From assembly GCF_905475465.1 (NCBI RefSeq), contig NC_062257.1:1426001-1490000 (forward strand): 64,000 nt of DNA, read 5' to 3'. Numbering within the stretch: the first letter of the stretch is position 1; each line of letters begins with the position of its first letter. The notes beneath the pieces are model-generated. The model had not been told where the DNA came from, did not search any database, and worked only from the letters and a program-made list of their open reading frames with translations. The DNA is from Pieris napi. Taxonomy: Eukaryota; Arthropoda; Insecta; Lepidoptera; Pieridae. Below are positions 9,931-21,570 of the stretch, piece by piece. A program made the position numbers and the translations under genes.

Positions 9931-10350
9931 TATTTTTAGTTTCATAACTCGCGCAAGTATTGAACAATGTTTTATCTCTTTCTGTCAAATTGTACTTACG
10001 CTGTGATCAAAAGAGACAGAACCATTTATTTTGTATAACTTTTGTGATATTCTTTACAGCCAGAGTGAATTAGTATTAAGTGTCTTAACACTGTTAGTGT
10101 ATAAAAGTGTCTTTGTCCTAATGGACTGTAAGAATTAATGAACACTATGCTTAAATTTTTATAAAAAAAACAGCGTCGAGCAATCTTGTCCGATTTCTGT
10201 ATCCATTTGTATCTTTTACTATTCAAGTGGGTCATCAGCCTTTTGTGCCTGATCAGTAGCGTAATTATAATATAACATAACTTCAGAGTTATCATATGTA
10301 AATCATTTACATATGATCGGCAATAATTTAAAAAATACAAGACAAACAAT

Positions 10351-10718
10351 TTTTGAAGTAAAACTTCCTTAGGGTAAAATTATTAAAAAACGTCACGAAG
10401 ATGTGCAGCGTTTTTGTCGAAGAAAAGGGAGAGAGCGATTGAGAGAGAGTGGAAGGGTGAATTACCTTATAGAAATTCTATTTTTTCAATTAAAATTTCG
10501 TAAGAGAATTTATGAAATATTCGTATTTTATATTTTATGCAAAATAGTTTATTGAAATTTCAAATGACGAATTGTAAATTAATATGCCACGTTTTTTATT
10601 ATCGAAGAAATACATTTAATTTTTTAATTTATTATTTGTATTAATTTTCGACACTTTTAATATTTGTCAAAGAAGATTCACTCCTGACATGTGTACTTTG
10701 TACGCACGCACTTTTTTT
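10351..10718 (+). mobile_element. Palindrome-ended MITE, family G (subfamily 2)
   Basis: Left end TTTTGAAGTAAAACTTC; right end CTGACATGTGTACTTTGTAC then GCACGCAC. Inner blocks GCGATTGAGAGAGAGTG, AATTACCTTATAGAAATTCT and CAAATGACGAATTGTAAATT are shared with 45425-45700 and, in reverse, with 29612-30010. Confidence 0.7.
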
Positions 10719-11689
10719 TATTATTTATCTGTTGTTAACCTGTCATTTTACTCTATTATAATGTAAATTTAATATTGATGTAATTACGGTTGCGTATTAA
10801 CTATGAATACCGTAACATTCACTAACAATATGTCTCCAGTTAGTCTAGCAAGACTTGTTCGGCTATCTTGCGCGTTATCTTACAATCTAACTATAAACTA
10901 TGTACTGGAATACTGTTAATTAAACCCATTCAATGGCTAATCTATTGAGACTGGAGATTATTAGTGTGTAGACAGGTGTATATTAAATTAATGCGGGAAT
11001 AGTCACGAAAAACTCAAACAAAAGCGGTCTTTTTTACAAGTTTTTAAGTTTGACAGATTGCATAGTACTTTATGCTAATAGTCTGTGGACACATGTGGAT
11101 CTATAGTCTATGGGAAGATATGTCAAGTTTAATACATGACATATGACAGTCGTAACATATTGTTTCGTTGATGAGTCGATCTAAGTTTATGAATAACAAT
11201 TTACAAGAAGATTATAAATTGTATAAACATGACTACGAAAACCACTTTCATATGTATTATGCAATTAATTACCAATATCTAGTTACGATAATTAACGTAT
11301 ATAAAGTAATACTACAACTAACATAAATTAACATAACAAAAAGCAATAATTAACCTTAAAAAATGAAGATTTACATTGTATTACCGCTACCAAGATTGAT
11401 ATAAACTGATGATGTTTTAAATCGCAAAAGTTATCGCTAGAATATCGTTAATGGGTTTGTGGTACACGGTCCGCGATTCTCGAGATACGTTCACGACAAT
11501 ACGACCGATTTAATTGGTTGTTACATGTTTCGCATCGAACACGAAAATGGGGCATCGCTTTGCGCAGGTGCGCCAGTCATGATTTGAAATTTGCTAATAT
11601 TCAAATATTCTTACAGATTTAGTATAAGTTTTAGGAATTAAAAAGGCTCACTATACACACACAATACAATAGTCTCTTTTTTTTCAGTA
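10719..11689. other. Unassigned AT-rich stretch
   Basis: No gene or family recognised. TAGTCTGTGG and CTATAGTCTATGG near 11070-11115 resemble the direct repeats at 38265-38525. Confidence 0.55.
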
Positions 11690-11895
11690 CTGCTATGGAC
11701 ACTTAATGCCAGAGAGCTCGCGAGTGCGTTACCGGCCTTTTAAGTATTGTTACGTTCTTTTCTTGAAGGACCCTAAGTCGTATTGATTCGGAAATATGTA
11801 CTTCAGTGGGCAGCAGGTTTCACATAGTGGTGGTGCGCGGCAAAAACTGCCTTAAAAACGCTCACTTGTGGCGGACGTCGAGGTGATACAGGTGA
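11690..11895 (-). mobile_element. LINE family L, 3' coding fragment
   Basis: On the + strand it shows AATGCCAGAGAGCTCGCGAG, AAGGACCCTAAGTCG and CACATAGTGGTGGTGCGCGG, matching the better preserved copy at 41888-42330, whose minus strand encodes a reverse transcriptase C-terminus. Broken by frameshifts. Confidence 0.75.
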
Positions 11896-12090
11896 TACAA
11901 ACAATTTGTATGACAATACTTGGCGGTTAAAAAGAGTGGCGGAAAGTTTCTTGCCAGTTCTTCTTACCCGCTCTACGCCCTTGACTTGCGAACTGGTAGT
12001 AAATGTAAATTTACGATTAATTTAACTTGACAATTCAAAAGTGTACTTGGTTACCCACTTGAATAAAGATATTTTGAGTTTGAGTTTGAA
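11896..12090 (+). mobile_element. LINE 3' tail, family T
   Basis: AAAAAGAGTGGCGGAAAGTT, CTACGCCCTTGACTTGCGAA, then AATAAAGATATTTTGAGTTT at the end. It abuts the opposed LINE L fragment on its left. Confidence 0.75.
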
Positions 12091-12339
12091 TATAGGGTTT
12101 TTTAAAAAGTCCGCTTTTCTGTCAGGAATACCTGTTATAATATAGTTTTTTCTAAGCATCATGTTTAATACAAAACTATAATTTTTACAAGGACCTCCTA
12201 AAGAGCCTCCAACCGTCTCCATCTCTCTCTATCTTCAGTATTTTGCTGCCAATCTTTCCCATCACCTTATAACTCGTCACACTAAAATGCAAGGACCACC
12301 GCTTTCCTTATCCTAGAACTGTATACGTATTTCCGAACC

Positions 12340-12575
12340 AATGACTGCGAATCCATGGGTCCCGGGTTCGATCCCCGGTTGAGACGAACATCGATGTGAT
12401 GAGCATTTGGTGTTGTGCTTAGGTCTTGAGTGTTTAAATATGTATTTATATGTCTATCTATCTATAATATGTATGTATATCCGTTGCCTAGTACCCATAA
12501 CACAAGCTTCACCAGCTTAGCATGGGACTAGGTCAATTGGTGTGAATTGTCTTTAACAAAAAAAAAAAAAAAAAA
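12340..12575 (+). repeat. tRNA-derived SINE, family B, head truncated, poly(A) tail
   Basis: Begins within the tRNA-like head (GACTGCGAATCCATGGGTCC, then CGGGTTCGATCCCCGG), continues with AACATCGATGTGATGAGCAT and ends TTGGTGTGAATTGTCTTT before an 18-A run (12558-12575). Other copies: 20587-20837 (minus), 44572-44830. Confidence 0.85.
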
Positions 12576-13117
12576 CTGTCCATGTTAAAGACGGATTACG
12601 TGTTAATAATATCTACAAGTCATTTGTGCTAAATATGGCGTGTAAGTGGATTCCTGAGCGTGGGTACGTCAGTCAACGTGGTCAGCTCACCTCTGACATT
12701 TCGCTGAAGATGTTCGCTTTGATCTCTTGTAAAAGTGAAAATTCTCAACCTCAGAGGTCATATGTTTGGAGTTTATTTTTGCTTTTTGGACCAACCGTAA
12801 CCAAACAACGTTTGTGGTACCATACTACAAATTATTAAGAAAATTCATGTCATGTATACAGCGTCCTTAGCGCAGAGACAAAACTTTTGACATTTGACAC
12901 AGATTGTTGTTTAGTAGTCTGTTGTTGGTAGAAAAACAGCTTTACCATAATAAGTACATATACTTATATTCATAAATAATTCTAGGCCGCTCGTACGCAT
13001 ATATTTTAATTAGATTTTAAAAGTAAACATTGTTTATGATATCCCAAACCAGAAATAAACATGGCGGATTGGATTCTGGTGACATTTGAAGAAGTAATTA
13101 AATAATTGACATTTTTT
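12576..13117. other. Unassigned stretch
   Basis: No gene, repeat or TIR element recognised. Confidence 0.5.
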
Positions 13118-13358
13118 TATGGCTGGCACGGTTTGTGCATTAGCTAGCGTCAAGTATAAGATTTTTATAATTCGTGCTTGCCTTAGAAATTCCACCGTGT
13201 CCTCCATGTACGGTTTAAGCACTCGCCCGGTACCGCACAACCCTCCCAAAGGCCGAGAACAAATTTAAATTAAATTAAAACTTGCCCTCGAACCGGGAAT
13301 CGAACCCGGTACCCCTCACCTAGCTGCCACTTAATAAGACCGCTAGGCTATGAGGCCC
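13118..13358 (-). repeat. tRNA-derived SINE, family A, nearly full length
   Basis: The minus strand reads GCCTCATAGCCTAGCGGTCT (box A) and GGGTTCGATTCCCGG (box B) at 13357-13283, then the body TTCTCGGCCTTTGGGAGG and GTCCTCCATG's complement, ending near ATGGCTGGCACGG on the + strand. Same order as 41568-41785. Confidence 0.85.
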
Positions 13359-13739
13359 TTAATTGACAATTTAAAAACTATATCTGAAATATGACATTTA
13401 TTCATTTATCTCTATGGACAACATGTTAAAACTCAGAAATGGTATTTCTGAACAGAAATTATATCGTTCAATACAATAATGTCTATTCGGACATTAAAAC
13501 ATGATTTCCATAGACATCTGTTTCTGCTCGCCACGCCAAAGAACATTAAATAAAAGTGCAATAAAATTTCTCATTACCGTGTTTCTGACAAATAAATTGT
13601 CTGCATCCGGATTAAATTTCTAACAAACATTAATTGTGATTCATTTGTGTATATTAACCTCGTTATTTGGTTGTTTACAAAAATAAAAAATGTTTAACTA
13701 ATTTAATCGTAAGCTATAATTTTTCCTATATCTTATTTT

Positions 13740-13757
13740 TTCTCTCTCTCTCTCTCA
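13740..13757. repeat. (TC)n microsatellite
   Basis: A run of TC dinucleotides following T-rich DNA. Confidence 0.9.
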
Positions 13758-13848
13758 AACATCACGTATTAAATGGAGAACAATGAAATACTTATAAAAA
13801 TATATAATATACACGTGTGATGACATGAGAACTGAAGGCGCCAGACCA

Positions 13849-13900
13849 GATCCATGCAACTTCCTCACAATCGAGTGAAGTGGAAGAAGTTGCATGGGTC
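13849..13900. other. Imperfect inverted repeat
   Basis: CCATGCAACTTC on the left faces GAAGTTGCATGG on the right: a perfect 12-bp core with extended imperfect pairing and a loop of about 12 bases. Confidence 0.6.
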
Positions 13901-13920
13901 CGCCAAGTATCCGGTATACA

Positions 13921-14308
13921 AAAAAAAAGAGTTTGTGTACTTATGTACACGCGTTAGAAGTTATACTTCTTTAGCGTATGGAAAAAAAATAACTAAAATG
14001 TAGTAGTGATTAACGATAAATATTAAAATTAATCAATAATATTATTATTAGTAAATACTATCACCGTCGTATATGAAATTGATTTAATAAAATAACCAAA
14101 ATAATATTTATTTATTCACACTGTTTAATCGTACTGTTACGAAACACGTGTTCTAAATATAAAAATACTAGAATATACAACTTGAACATAGTTATTATCG
14201 ATTCATGCCACCTAGAACTAACTTCATTCTGTTAATTTTGTGTCACGGTGCGCTCGCATCGTAAAATTTCACTCTCATAAATTTTTCATAACGCGCCTAA
14301 AGAAGTCA
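13921..14308. mobile_element. Palindrome-ended MITE, family G
   Basis: Left end GTGTACTTATGTACACGCG then AGAAGTTATACTTCTTTAGC; right end TGTGTCACGGTGCGCTCGC, CATAACGCGCCTAAAGAAGT. The last palindrome is truncated compared with the copy at 6140-6597. Confidence 0.7.
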
Positions 14309-14769
14309 AAAATAATAAATAATAATAAAAAAAATGCAAATTAACAAAGCAAGGTTTCTAAAACTACTCGACGAAAAATCTCTATAGTAGTAGTTGCTGA
14401 ATATCTCCACCGAGTAATTTTTCATCACAGACGCCATAGTACCCACTTTAGATATGCCAGGCCATCAAACTCAAACCAACCAAATGGACCAAAGCTGTAT
14501 CTGCGTGGAGCAGGGTTCAGCTGGACCTGTGTCTATATAAGCACTCCCTTTTGACGTCTCATAAAGTTCACGACAAATAAAACAGTGTATATATTTACGG
14601 CTAATTATTTGGTTTATAACTGCGTAAGCTATGTCGAATTAATTAATCCATCTTTACAAATTATACACTTGAAATTTTCTACAGAATTTTATTTATTTTT
14701 CAAGGTTTATCAGTATCCAACTGGAAAATCTCTCTCTATCTTGAGAATTTTTCTCCCAATCTACCTATA

Positions 14770-14960
14770 AACACAAACTCAAAATACTTTACAAGTACAC
14801 TTATGAATGTCAATAGTAAATATGTTAAATTGATTCTAAATTTACATTTGCTACCAGTTCGCAAGTCAAGAGCGTAGAGCGGGCAAGAAGAACTGGCAAG
14901 AAACTCACGACCACTCTTTTTAATCACCAAGTTTTGAGTCATACAAATTGTTTGTAAGAG
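14770..14960 (-). mobile_element. LINE 3' tail, family T
   Basis: Reverse of the family: CAAACTCAAAATACTTTAC, CTACCAGTTCGCAAGTCAAG, CGGGCAAGAAGAACTGGCAA, then CATACAAATTGTTTGTA. Confidence 0.75.
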
Positions 14961-15621
14961 CAGCCATAAATAATTGAACTTGAGCTAATCAATCAAAGGA
15001 TTAGGATCATTTCAATCGTAAAATTTGTAAAAAGATTTATTAATTTACGTTTAACGACAGTTTTGAATTTATTCAGTGATACACTGCTGCGTATACCATT
15101 TATTACAATAAACTTAAGAGACACTTATTAAAAATCTATCCTTTAGAAGCTGCGTCGAAATCTGACATAAAATATTGTTTGGTCGAGTTTCCCACGCGGC
15201 AGCAACTTGCAAGTATAATAACTGGTACAACACGACCGCACTTGAGTTGTGAGAATTGATTTTACATTTAACTGGCTACATTTGGGTTGAATTTGTACCT
15301 ATAATAATTTTTTTTTTATTAATTATCAGAAATACAAAATATATACATTATAACTAATTTAAAACCTTTAATGCCTGATTGAAGTAGATAAAAACTATCG
15401 TGAGAGGGGATTTTTTACGACTATGACTAGTGCGTGTTACAAGTAGAAAAACAATAAATTCTTCTTGCACAGACGCAATCTCAGATGGAAGCTACTCTAT
15501 TGCTAGGTACAAGTATACACACTTTTTTTTTTCAATTGTACTTAGTAACTAGAATGGGTATGCATTATCTAAATAGTATGACCACTCCCAATTTAACCAT
15601 TAAATTATAATAATTTATTCA
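14961..15621. other. Unassigned AT-rich stretch
   Basis: No gene or repeat family recognised. Confidence 0.5.
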
Positions 15622-15728
15622 TAAACTCAAACTCAAACTCAAAATATCTTTATTCAAGTGGGTAACCAAGTACACTTTTGAATCGTCAAGTTAAATTAAT
15701 CGTAAATTTACATTTACTACCAGTTCGA
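15622..15728 (-). mobile_element. LINE 3' tail, family T (extreme end only)
   Basis: ACTCAAACTCAAACTCAAAA, TTCAAGTGGGTAACCAAGTA and TTTACATTTACTACCAGTTC: only the last ~105 bp of the tail, so a very short 5'-truncated insertion. Confidence 0.75.
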
Positions 15729-16315
15729 TCATTAGGGAAGAGGGAAATGCACTTTCTGCAATGTCGCTGTTTTCACTCATACAAAGTGTGTTCTATCTGT
15801 TAAACATCAGAAAACCGTCATACAGACGTCATATTTTTGATTTCTATAAGGTAGCAAAAAATCGTTTCTAAAATTTTCCGCCTTAAGCTCCAGTCTACTC
15901 AGCCTGCTGGTTAATCCTCCACTGTTATTAAGCTTTTGTTTTATAACAAGCTAAACAAGGGTGGAACACTTATGGTAAAGTAAACGATATTCAGCGTTTC
16001 GGTTAATGCGGTAAAATAATTCCAGCGAACAAGGACACAACTTTCAAGCGACATAAACTGGATTTATGGCTTCTCGTGTCAAATTATAAAAATAAACTTC
16101 CGCGATAATAATGAGTAAATCTGAAAAGTAGCTGACTGTATAATGGCTATATGTGTAACATGTTTTATGAGCGGTGTTGGCCTAGGCGAGTGCGACTCTT
16201 TCTTGCACCAACGGTCGGTCCCTGCTTCTGAGGGTTACACTGACTCTCTTATTGACTTAATATAAGAGGAAAGATGTACATTTTTGTAACGAATGTATGA
16301 TTTTTTCAGTTTTTG
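15729..16315. other. Unassigned stretch
   Basis: No gene recognised. AAAACCGTCA and GGTAGCAAAAA near 15810-15860 are weakly like 48580-48620. Confidence 0.5.
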
Positions 16316-16432
16316 CGCACCACCACGACGAACCAGCTGCCCACTAAAGTATTTCCGAACCAACTCCACTTAGGGTCCTTCAAGAAAAGTGCGTACTAAT
16401 TCTTAAAAAGCCCTCTAGCATAAAGTGTTTAT
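16316..16432 (+). mobile_element. LINE family L, short fragment
   Basis: GCGCACCACCACG, AACCAGCTGCCCACT and TTAGGGTCCTTCAAGAAAAG correspond to the complement of 42040-42100. Confidence 0.65.
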
Positions 16433-16464
16433 GGGAGGTATCACATAACACCAGATAGCAGCAG

Positions 16465-16492
16465 CCCTGCGATTAAATATAAGCCCTGCGAT
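16465..16492. repeat. Two F-family termini in tandem
   Basis: CCCTGCGATTAAAT at 16465 and CCCTGCGATAAA at 16484, the first preceded by CAGCAG. Only the outer ~10 bases of the MITE arm are present. Confidence 0.4.
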
Positions 16493-16806
16493 AAAAAATA
16501 AAGTTTCCTTCAAATCCATTCAGTTATGATTGCCGTAATGAGTAACAGACCATTCAAACAAACATCTTTTGACCTCATAATGTGCAGTCGACCTAACCAC
16601 GAACACAACGGTTAAAAATACACTAAAAAACTTTTGTGAGCTACCGTATTTAGCGGTGATTTGCAAGATGTATTCAAAGTCTATAAAATGAGCTGTCAAT
16701 GTAATCATTTGTTTGTACGTGTCTGTTTGACAACCATTGACTCAACATGTTTTAAATGAATATAGGTAATTAAATAACAAGTTAAATTTAACTGTCTATC
16801 ACATTT

Positions 16807-17015
16807 CCATTGGCTTAGTGGTTTCAGCGTGCGATTTGAGAGTCGCAGAATGAAGAAGGAGTCCCTGAGATCGTAGGTTTGATACCCGGCTGGCTGTGCA
16901 CTATCGTTCTATGTTCACAACACAACTCCAACGGTGAAGGAAAACATCGTGATAAACCCGGCAAGCCTTAGACCTATTAGGTGTGTCAGACCGATGATTG
17001 GTCACCTATCTCATT
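16807..17015 (+). repeat. SINE family C, diverged full-length copy
   Basis: Head TTGGCTTAGTGGTTTCAGCG with a ~15-bp extra segment (GAGAGTCGCAGAATGAAG), GAGATCGTAGGTTTGATACC, body ACATCGTGATAAACCCGGCA, then GGTCACCTATC. Confidence 0.75.
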
Positions 17016-17154
17016 CCTAATCCGCTGCTGTGTTGGTTTTTTTATTGCAAAAAATTACTAGTGTCATTGAATTTTCAAATTTTTTGTAACATTTATATTT
17101 GACAAAATTGTCATATATTTAAGATAATATATGGCGTAGATATAGATGTATGAT

Positions 17155-17300
17155 TAAAAGAGTGGTGGAGAGTTTATTGCCAGTTCTTCTCTTCCGTTCT
17201 ACGCCGCAGTAAATGTAAAATTAGAAGCATTTAATGTATTCTTTTTTGACGTACATAAGTGTACATTGTGTTACCTATATGAATAAATGATTTTTGACTT
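17155..17300 (+). mobile_element. LINE 3' tail, family T
   Basis: AAAGAGTGGTGGAGAGTTTA, CCAGTTCTTCTCTTCCGTTC, GTGTACATTGTGTTACCTAT, TGAATAAATGATTTT. A ~17-bp segment is deleted after CTACGCC relative to 7640-7800. Confidence 0.75.
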
Positions 17301-17498
17301 ATGTGGTAAACTTCAATAAATAAATAATGCATTGGAGCATATATATTAGCTTTTGTTTTATTACAAGATGAACATAGTTATGGTAAAGAGATTTCGCTAA
17401 CGCGTTACTCACAAATGCAATTACTAAATGCAAATTTAACAGGAAGCGAACTCATGGTCTTAGGTTATGTAGAGTTATTAATCCTCTATTTCAAATAT

Positions 17499-17607
17499 CA
17501 GTGTTGGCCCAGTGGCTTCAGCGGATCTCATCCCTGGGGTCGTAAGTTCGATTCCAATGGACTACAGTGCGCATTGCATTCGTTCAAAACGGTGAAAACA
17601 TTTATTG
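17499..17607 (+). repeat. SINE family C, internally deleted head
   Basis: AGTGTTGGCCCAGTGGCTTC then GGGGTCGTAAGTTCGATTCC, running into CGTTCAAAACGGTGAAAACA. The family G cluster begins in its body. Confidence 0.7.
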
Positions 17608-18180
17608 AAGTGAAACTTCTTTATCGGGGTTGGAAAAAAATTTAGTGTAACATTTTTTCGTTACGCGTCACATTTTTCCGTTACGCGCCATCTTTTGAAG
17701 TGAAACTTCTTTATCGACGTATGGGAGAAATTTTGTAGCAGGTTACGCGCCATGTTGCTTTTTGAAGTCAAACTTCTTTATCGGCGTTGGAAAAAAAATT
17801 ACACACATTTGTCACGTTTTTTGGTTACGCGCCATCTTTTTCTTGTCCCTACCACGGTTGATCCGAAGAGATTCGAAGCCATTAGTAACAAAAATATATA
17901 ATAACGATAACAATGATAGTAATACTAATAATTATATTACAATTAATGAAATTCTGTAATAATCTTAGTACTACATAGTAGTACAGTAATAAGTTAAAAT
18001 GAAACAATTGTATTTGTATTCATGACTATGATGATAAAAGCCTTTTGTTAAACTTTATCTAATTTAACTTTATTTAACCAATTTCTGTAAAGTTGCATAT
18101 AGTAGATCATTTTTCGAAAAATAAGGTCATAAAGAAGTTTTACTTCTTACGTGTGTACACCTAGTACACGCACACATTTT
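17592..18180. mobile_element. Family G MITE with three tandem left termini
   Basis: The terminal palindrome occurs at 17594 (GAAGTGAAACTTCTTTATCG), 17698 and 17764, each followed by a GGTTACGCGCC-type block. The right terminus AAAGAAGTTTTACTTCTTAC with GTGTGTACACCTAGTACACG is at 18131-18175. The last left terminus and the right one bound a ~415-bp element; the two others are partial duplicates. Confidence 0.65.
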
Positions 18181-18214
18181 TTTTTTATTTTTTTATTCAC
18201 ACAATTCAAAGGAA

Positions 18215-18286
18215 GGGATGCAACGGGCGGCCTTATCGCTAACAAGCGATCTCTTCCAGGCAACCCTAGTAAGGGAAAAACTAAAA
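18215..18286 (-). mobile_element. LINE family D 3' UTR fragment
   Basis: GCAACGGGCGGCCTTATCGC, AGCGATCTCTTCCAGGCAAC on the + strand, as at 8290-8350. Confidence 0.65.
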
Positions 18287-18402
18287 GGAACATCGTGAGG
18301 AATTCGTGCCTTAGACCCAAATAGGCGTGTGTAAGGCACAGGAGGCTGATCACCTACTCGCCTATTAGATTGACAAATGATCATGAATCTGAGGCCCAGA
18401 TC
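18287..18402 (+). repeat. SINE family C, 3' half
   Basis: AACATCGTGAGGAATTCGTG, GGCACAGGAGGCTGATCACC, GAATCTGAGGCCCAGA. It abuts the LINE D fragment with no spacer. Confidence 0.7.
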
Positions 18403-18769
18403 TCAGCCCTTTTAGATCTGTGATCTGGAAAAGTGTCCTGAAAGGGGAAGAAGACTTCTAGCCACAAAGGTGATGTTGAATTTGAATGAATAAGTTTCGA
18501 GTGAACGGCATTTAATATGTTAAGTGAAATTAACTATTACAACGATATATTTTCCAGTCGTGATCTAGCACCATCGCTTCGTCATTAGCTTGTCGTTATT
18601 TATGGGTATTATCAAGATTTCGAAACGGATTAGCATCGATTTCGTGTTTACGTACGTTGAGGTAGGTTCGGAATAACTTAAACATTGATAAGTTTTTATA
18701 TTATTGTTAATTTATGACACTATTCACAAGGTCACTAATTATCTACTGTGCACTAAGAAAAGTATTTTA

Positions 18770-19165
18770 ATAATTCAAATTCAAAAATGGAATACATTAC
18801 GTAAATACTTGCATGTTAGAAACTAGAATATAATTGATACAGTAACACTGACATATCATTCGAATAATTTAAAAATGGAATATTAAGATACTGGCACAAA
18901 ACGAAAAAGTTAATCCTTTGTCTCTTTTATTTATGCCTAAAAATACGTAGGTGATAAGGACAAAACACTTCAACAGACATAATTAAATTCTCACAATTCA
19001 AAAATAGAACACAATTCAAATACTAAAAGAAACAAGACATACGCTTTAACAGACGTGATTAAATTCGAATAATTCAAAAATAGAACACAATTCAAATACT
19101 TAAAGAAACAAAACACGCTTTAAGAAACTTAATTAAATTCGAATAATTCATAAATCGAAGACTGT
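18770..19165. repeat. Degenerate ~75-bp tandem array
   Basis: AATTCAAAAATAGAACACAA recurs with spacings of about 76 and 74 bp (TTCA at 18997, 19073, 19147), with older, weaker units back to about 18770 (ATTCAAAAATGGAATAC). Conserved within units: CGCTTTAACAGAC, AATTAAATTCGAATAATTC. Confidence 0.65.
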
Positions 19166-20064
19166 TCTGTCAAATTGTCTCTAGTTTATGGTAGTATTAC
19201 GCATTTACGAATATTGAACGTAGAGGATCGTCGGATGATCCAGATTAATAGAAACCCTTTCACCAACAGCCTTGAGCGAACATGGACTGACCATTACCTG
19301 CACTAATGTCCAGACGATTAACATAGATCAACCGATACCAATGATACAATAGTCCAACTTTATGTTTATTAACAAATAGCTTTGTTTTGTAATCTGTGAA
19401 GAATTTATTTTAAACGTAAATATAAATGATGAAACTCCAATGTATTGCTGAATTTAGAGTTGGTTATTCATAAAAGGTCTTAAAAACAATTATTATAATC
19501 AAATTTATCGAAAATATTCTAACAAAAAACTGACACGCCAAAACTCGCGCTTTTTTTCACAGATTAAAAACTATTACTACTAAATAAAACGTTAGTTTTG
19601 ACTTATGACAGATGACAATCTAAAACAATTATAATTATTTCTTTACATATTTAACTGTTCTTTAATTAATGACTCGTTATTTGACCATCTTTCTCTAAAT
19701 TTCCCTCGTCCATGTACCCTTAACTCCCTACTATCCCTCCCATCCAGCTCGATCGTCAAAATTTTAGGGAAATTTATTTCTGTTAATAAATTAAAGTTAT
19801 AAGATTAAGATTCTCCCCTCCATACCTTGTAGTATAATGTTAACCTCTTGTATATATTATTACATGTCTGTGTGTGTTGTCTTTATTGTGACGTCATTTT
19901 TGTTTTGGGTAACTCTGCTTAGATTAAATTCAATCTATCAAAATTATCAAATCTATCCTCACCGTGTGAAGACTCAGAACGCGACATTGGCGGAATTGTG
20001 ATTTACTTCTGTCGCCATTATAAATAAAGTGAAGTGAATTTCTTTACATATAAGGCGTACATAA
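19166..20064. other. Unassigned stretch
   Basis: No gene recognised. 19840-20040 (TTGTCTTTATTGTGACGTCA, CGCGACATTGGCGGAATTG, TAAATAAAGTGAAG) has the look of a retroelement terminus, but no matching second copy or LTR was found. Confidence 0.45.
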
Positions 20065-20259
20065 CTATCTCTCTCTTTCTTCAGTCGGTAGCTCTAGTCT
20101 GATCGTCGAGCAACGCTCCACAGAGCGGACAATATGTTTCCACCGCTTCCTGTTCAGAACTTCTCTTGTGACAGTGTATAGTGTTGAGGACGATGAGTCT
20201 TTCACTTGAACGGTCTCTGGTTGGTGAATGACCACTTGTTTTGTCTTCTGGGTTACCAC
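20065..20259 (-). pseudogene. Possible transposable-element protein fragment, unassigned
   Basis: A 64-codon minus-strand frame (TREVLNRKRWKHIVRSVERC) lies in DNA that is less AT-rich than its surroundings. Parallel frames also look protein-like, suggesting a frameshifted retroelement remnant. No diagnostic motif. Confidence 0.3.
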
Positions 20260-20586
20260 GATCAGTTCTTATCGCCTCTGCGCATTGAATGCGTGAATAA
20301 AAGCGCTGACAAAATAGCAGAAGAAAATATTCGTAGTCAAAAATTTACGCAAAAATAGTCGTAATAATACGAAAAATTATTAATAATAATTTATTTGCAA
20401 GAATTTGGTACAATCTAAAGTTTGCATATTCTGCCACACATAATGACGTGCAAATTTGTCCTAAAAGGAATTGTACATAGAAGTACATAGAATATACATT
20501 ATTAGTCGTAGCAATAAGTCAATTGATATATTATTTTTATCACTACATCATCACATTAATAAAATATACGTTATCAAATTAATATA

Positions 20587-20837
20587 AAGACAATTCACAC
20601 CAATTGACCTACCTAGTCTCTTGCTAAGTTGGTGAAGCTTGTGTTATGGGTAGGTACTAGGCAACGGATATACATACATATTATAGATAGATAGACATAT
20701 AAATACATATTTAAACACCCAAGACCTAAGCACAACACCAAATGCTCATCACATCGATGTTCGTCTCAGCCGGGGGTCGAACCCGGGACCCATGGATTCG
20801 CAGTCAGGGGTACTAACCACTAGATCAATGAGTCGTC
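20587..20837 (-). repeat. tRNA-derived SINE, family B, full length
   Basis: Minus-strand head ACTCATTGATCTAGTGGTTA, CGGGTTCGACCCCCGGC, then the family body to AAGACAATTCACACC on the + strand. Confidence 0.85.
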
Positions 20838-21158
20838 AAATTATAATGTTTTAATAGAATAATATTTTATTTCCAAAAGTAGTACATTAAGTCGATTTTA
20901 AAAACTGTAGTAGGAAGATCTTTTAATGTTTTTGGTAAATAAATAAACCTTGATTGCCATAAAAATGGTGTTTTTCCTATACCAGATTAATTATTGATTG
21001 GAAATACTAAAAAACACAATGAAATATTACAAAAAACTTACGGGCAATTAAACGACATTGTACTCTTCGAGAAATCCGACCACAAGTTCCGTAAGGGAAA
21101 ACCAAATGCTAAGGGTTTAATTCTGGGTTTTTTAACCAACTATGAAGAGCGATTGAGA

Positions 21159-21357
21159 GCAGTGATGGCTTAGTGGCTTTAGCGTAACTCTCATCCCTGA
21201 GATCGTAAGTTCGGTCCCCGGCTGTACATCAATGAACTTTCTATGTGCGCATTTAACATTCGCTCGAACGGTGAAAGAAAACATCGCTAGGAAACCGACT
21301 TGCCTGAGACCCAAAAAGTCAGGCACAGACATATGTCAGGCACAGGAGGCTGATCAC
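21159..21357 (+). repeat. SINE family C, nearly full length
   Basis: Head GCAGTGATGGCTTAGTGGCT, GAGATCGTAAGTTCGGTCCC, body CGCTCGAACGGTGAAAGAAA and CATCGCTAGGAAACC, ending at CACAGGAGGCTGATCAC. Confidence 0.8.
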
Positions 21358-21369
21358 TACGTTGTGCCG

Positions 21370-21570
21370 CAGGTTTTTTTAATATAATAGGAGGCAAACG
21401 GGCAGGAGTCTGATGTTAAGTGATATGGACATGGACACTCTCAATGCCAGAGGGCTCGCGAGTGCGTTGCCGGCCTTTTAAGAATTGGTACGCTCTTTTC
21501 TTGAAGGACCCTAAGTCGAATTGGTTCGGAAATTCTTCAGTGGGCAGCTGGTTCCACATAGCGGTGGTGG
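21370..21570 (-). mobile_element. LINE family L, 3' coding fragment
   Basis: GGCAAACGGGCAGGAG, CACTCTCAATGCCAGAGGGC, GAAGGACCCTAAGTCGAATT, GGCAGCTGGTTCCACATAGC, in the order of 41888-42090. Confidence 0.8.

Noticed and set aside
19840..20040. Possible LTR
   Set aside because: No second copy, no TG...CA boundaries with duplication and no primer-binding site could be found.
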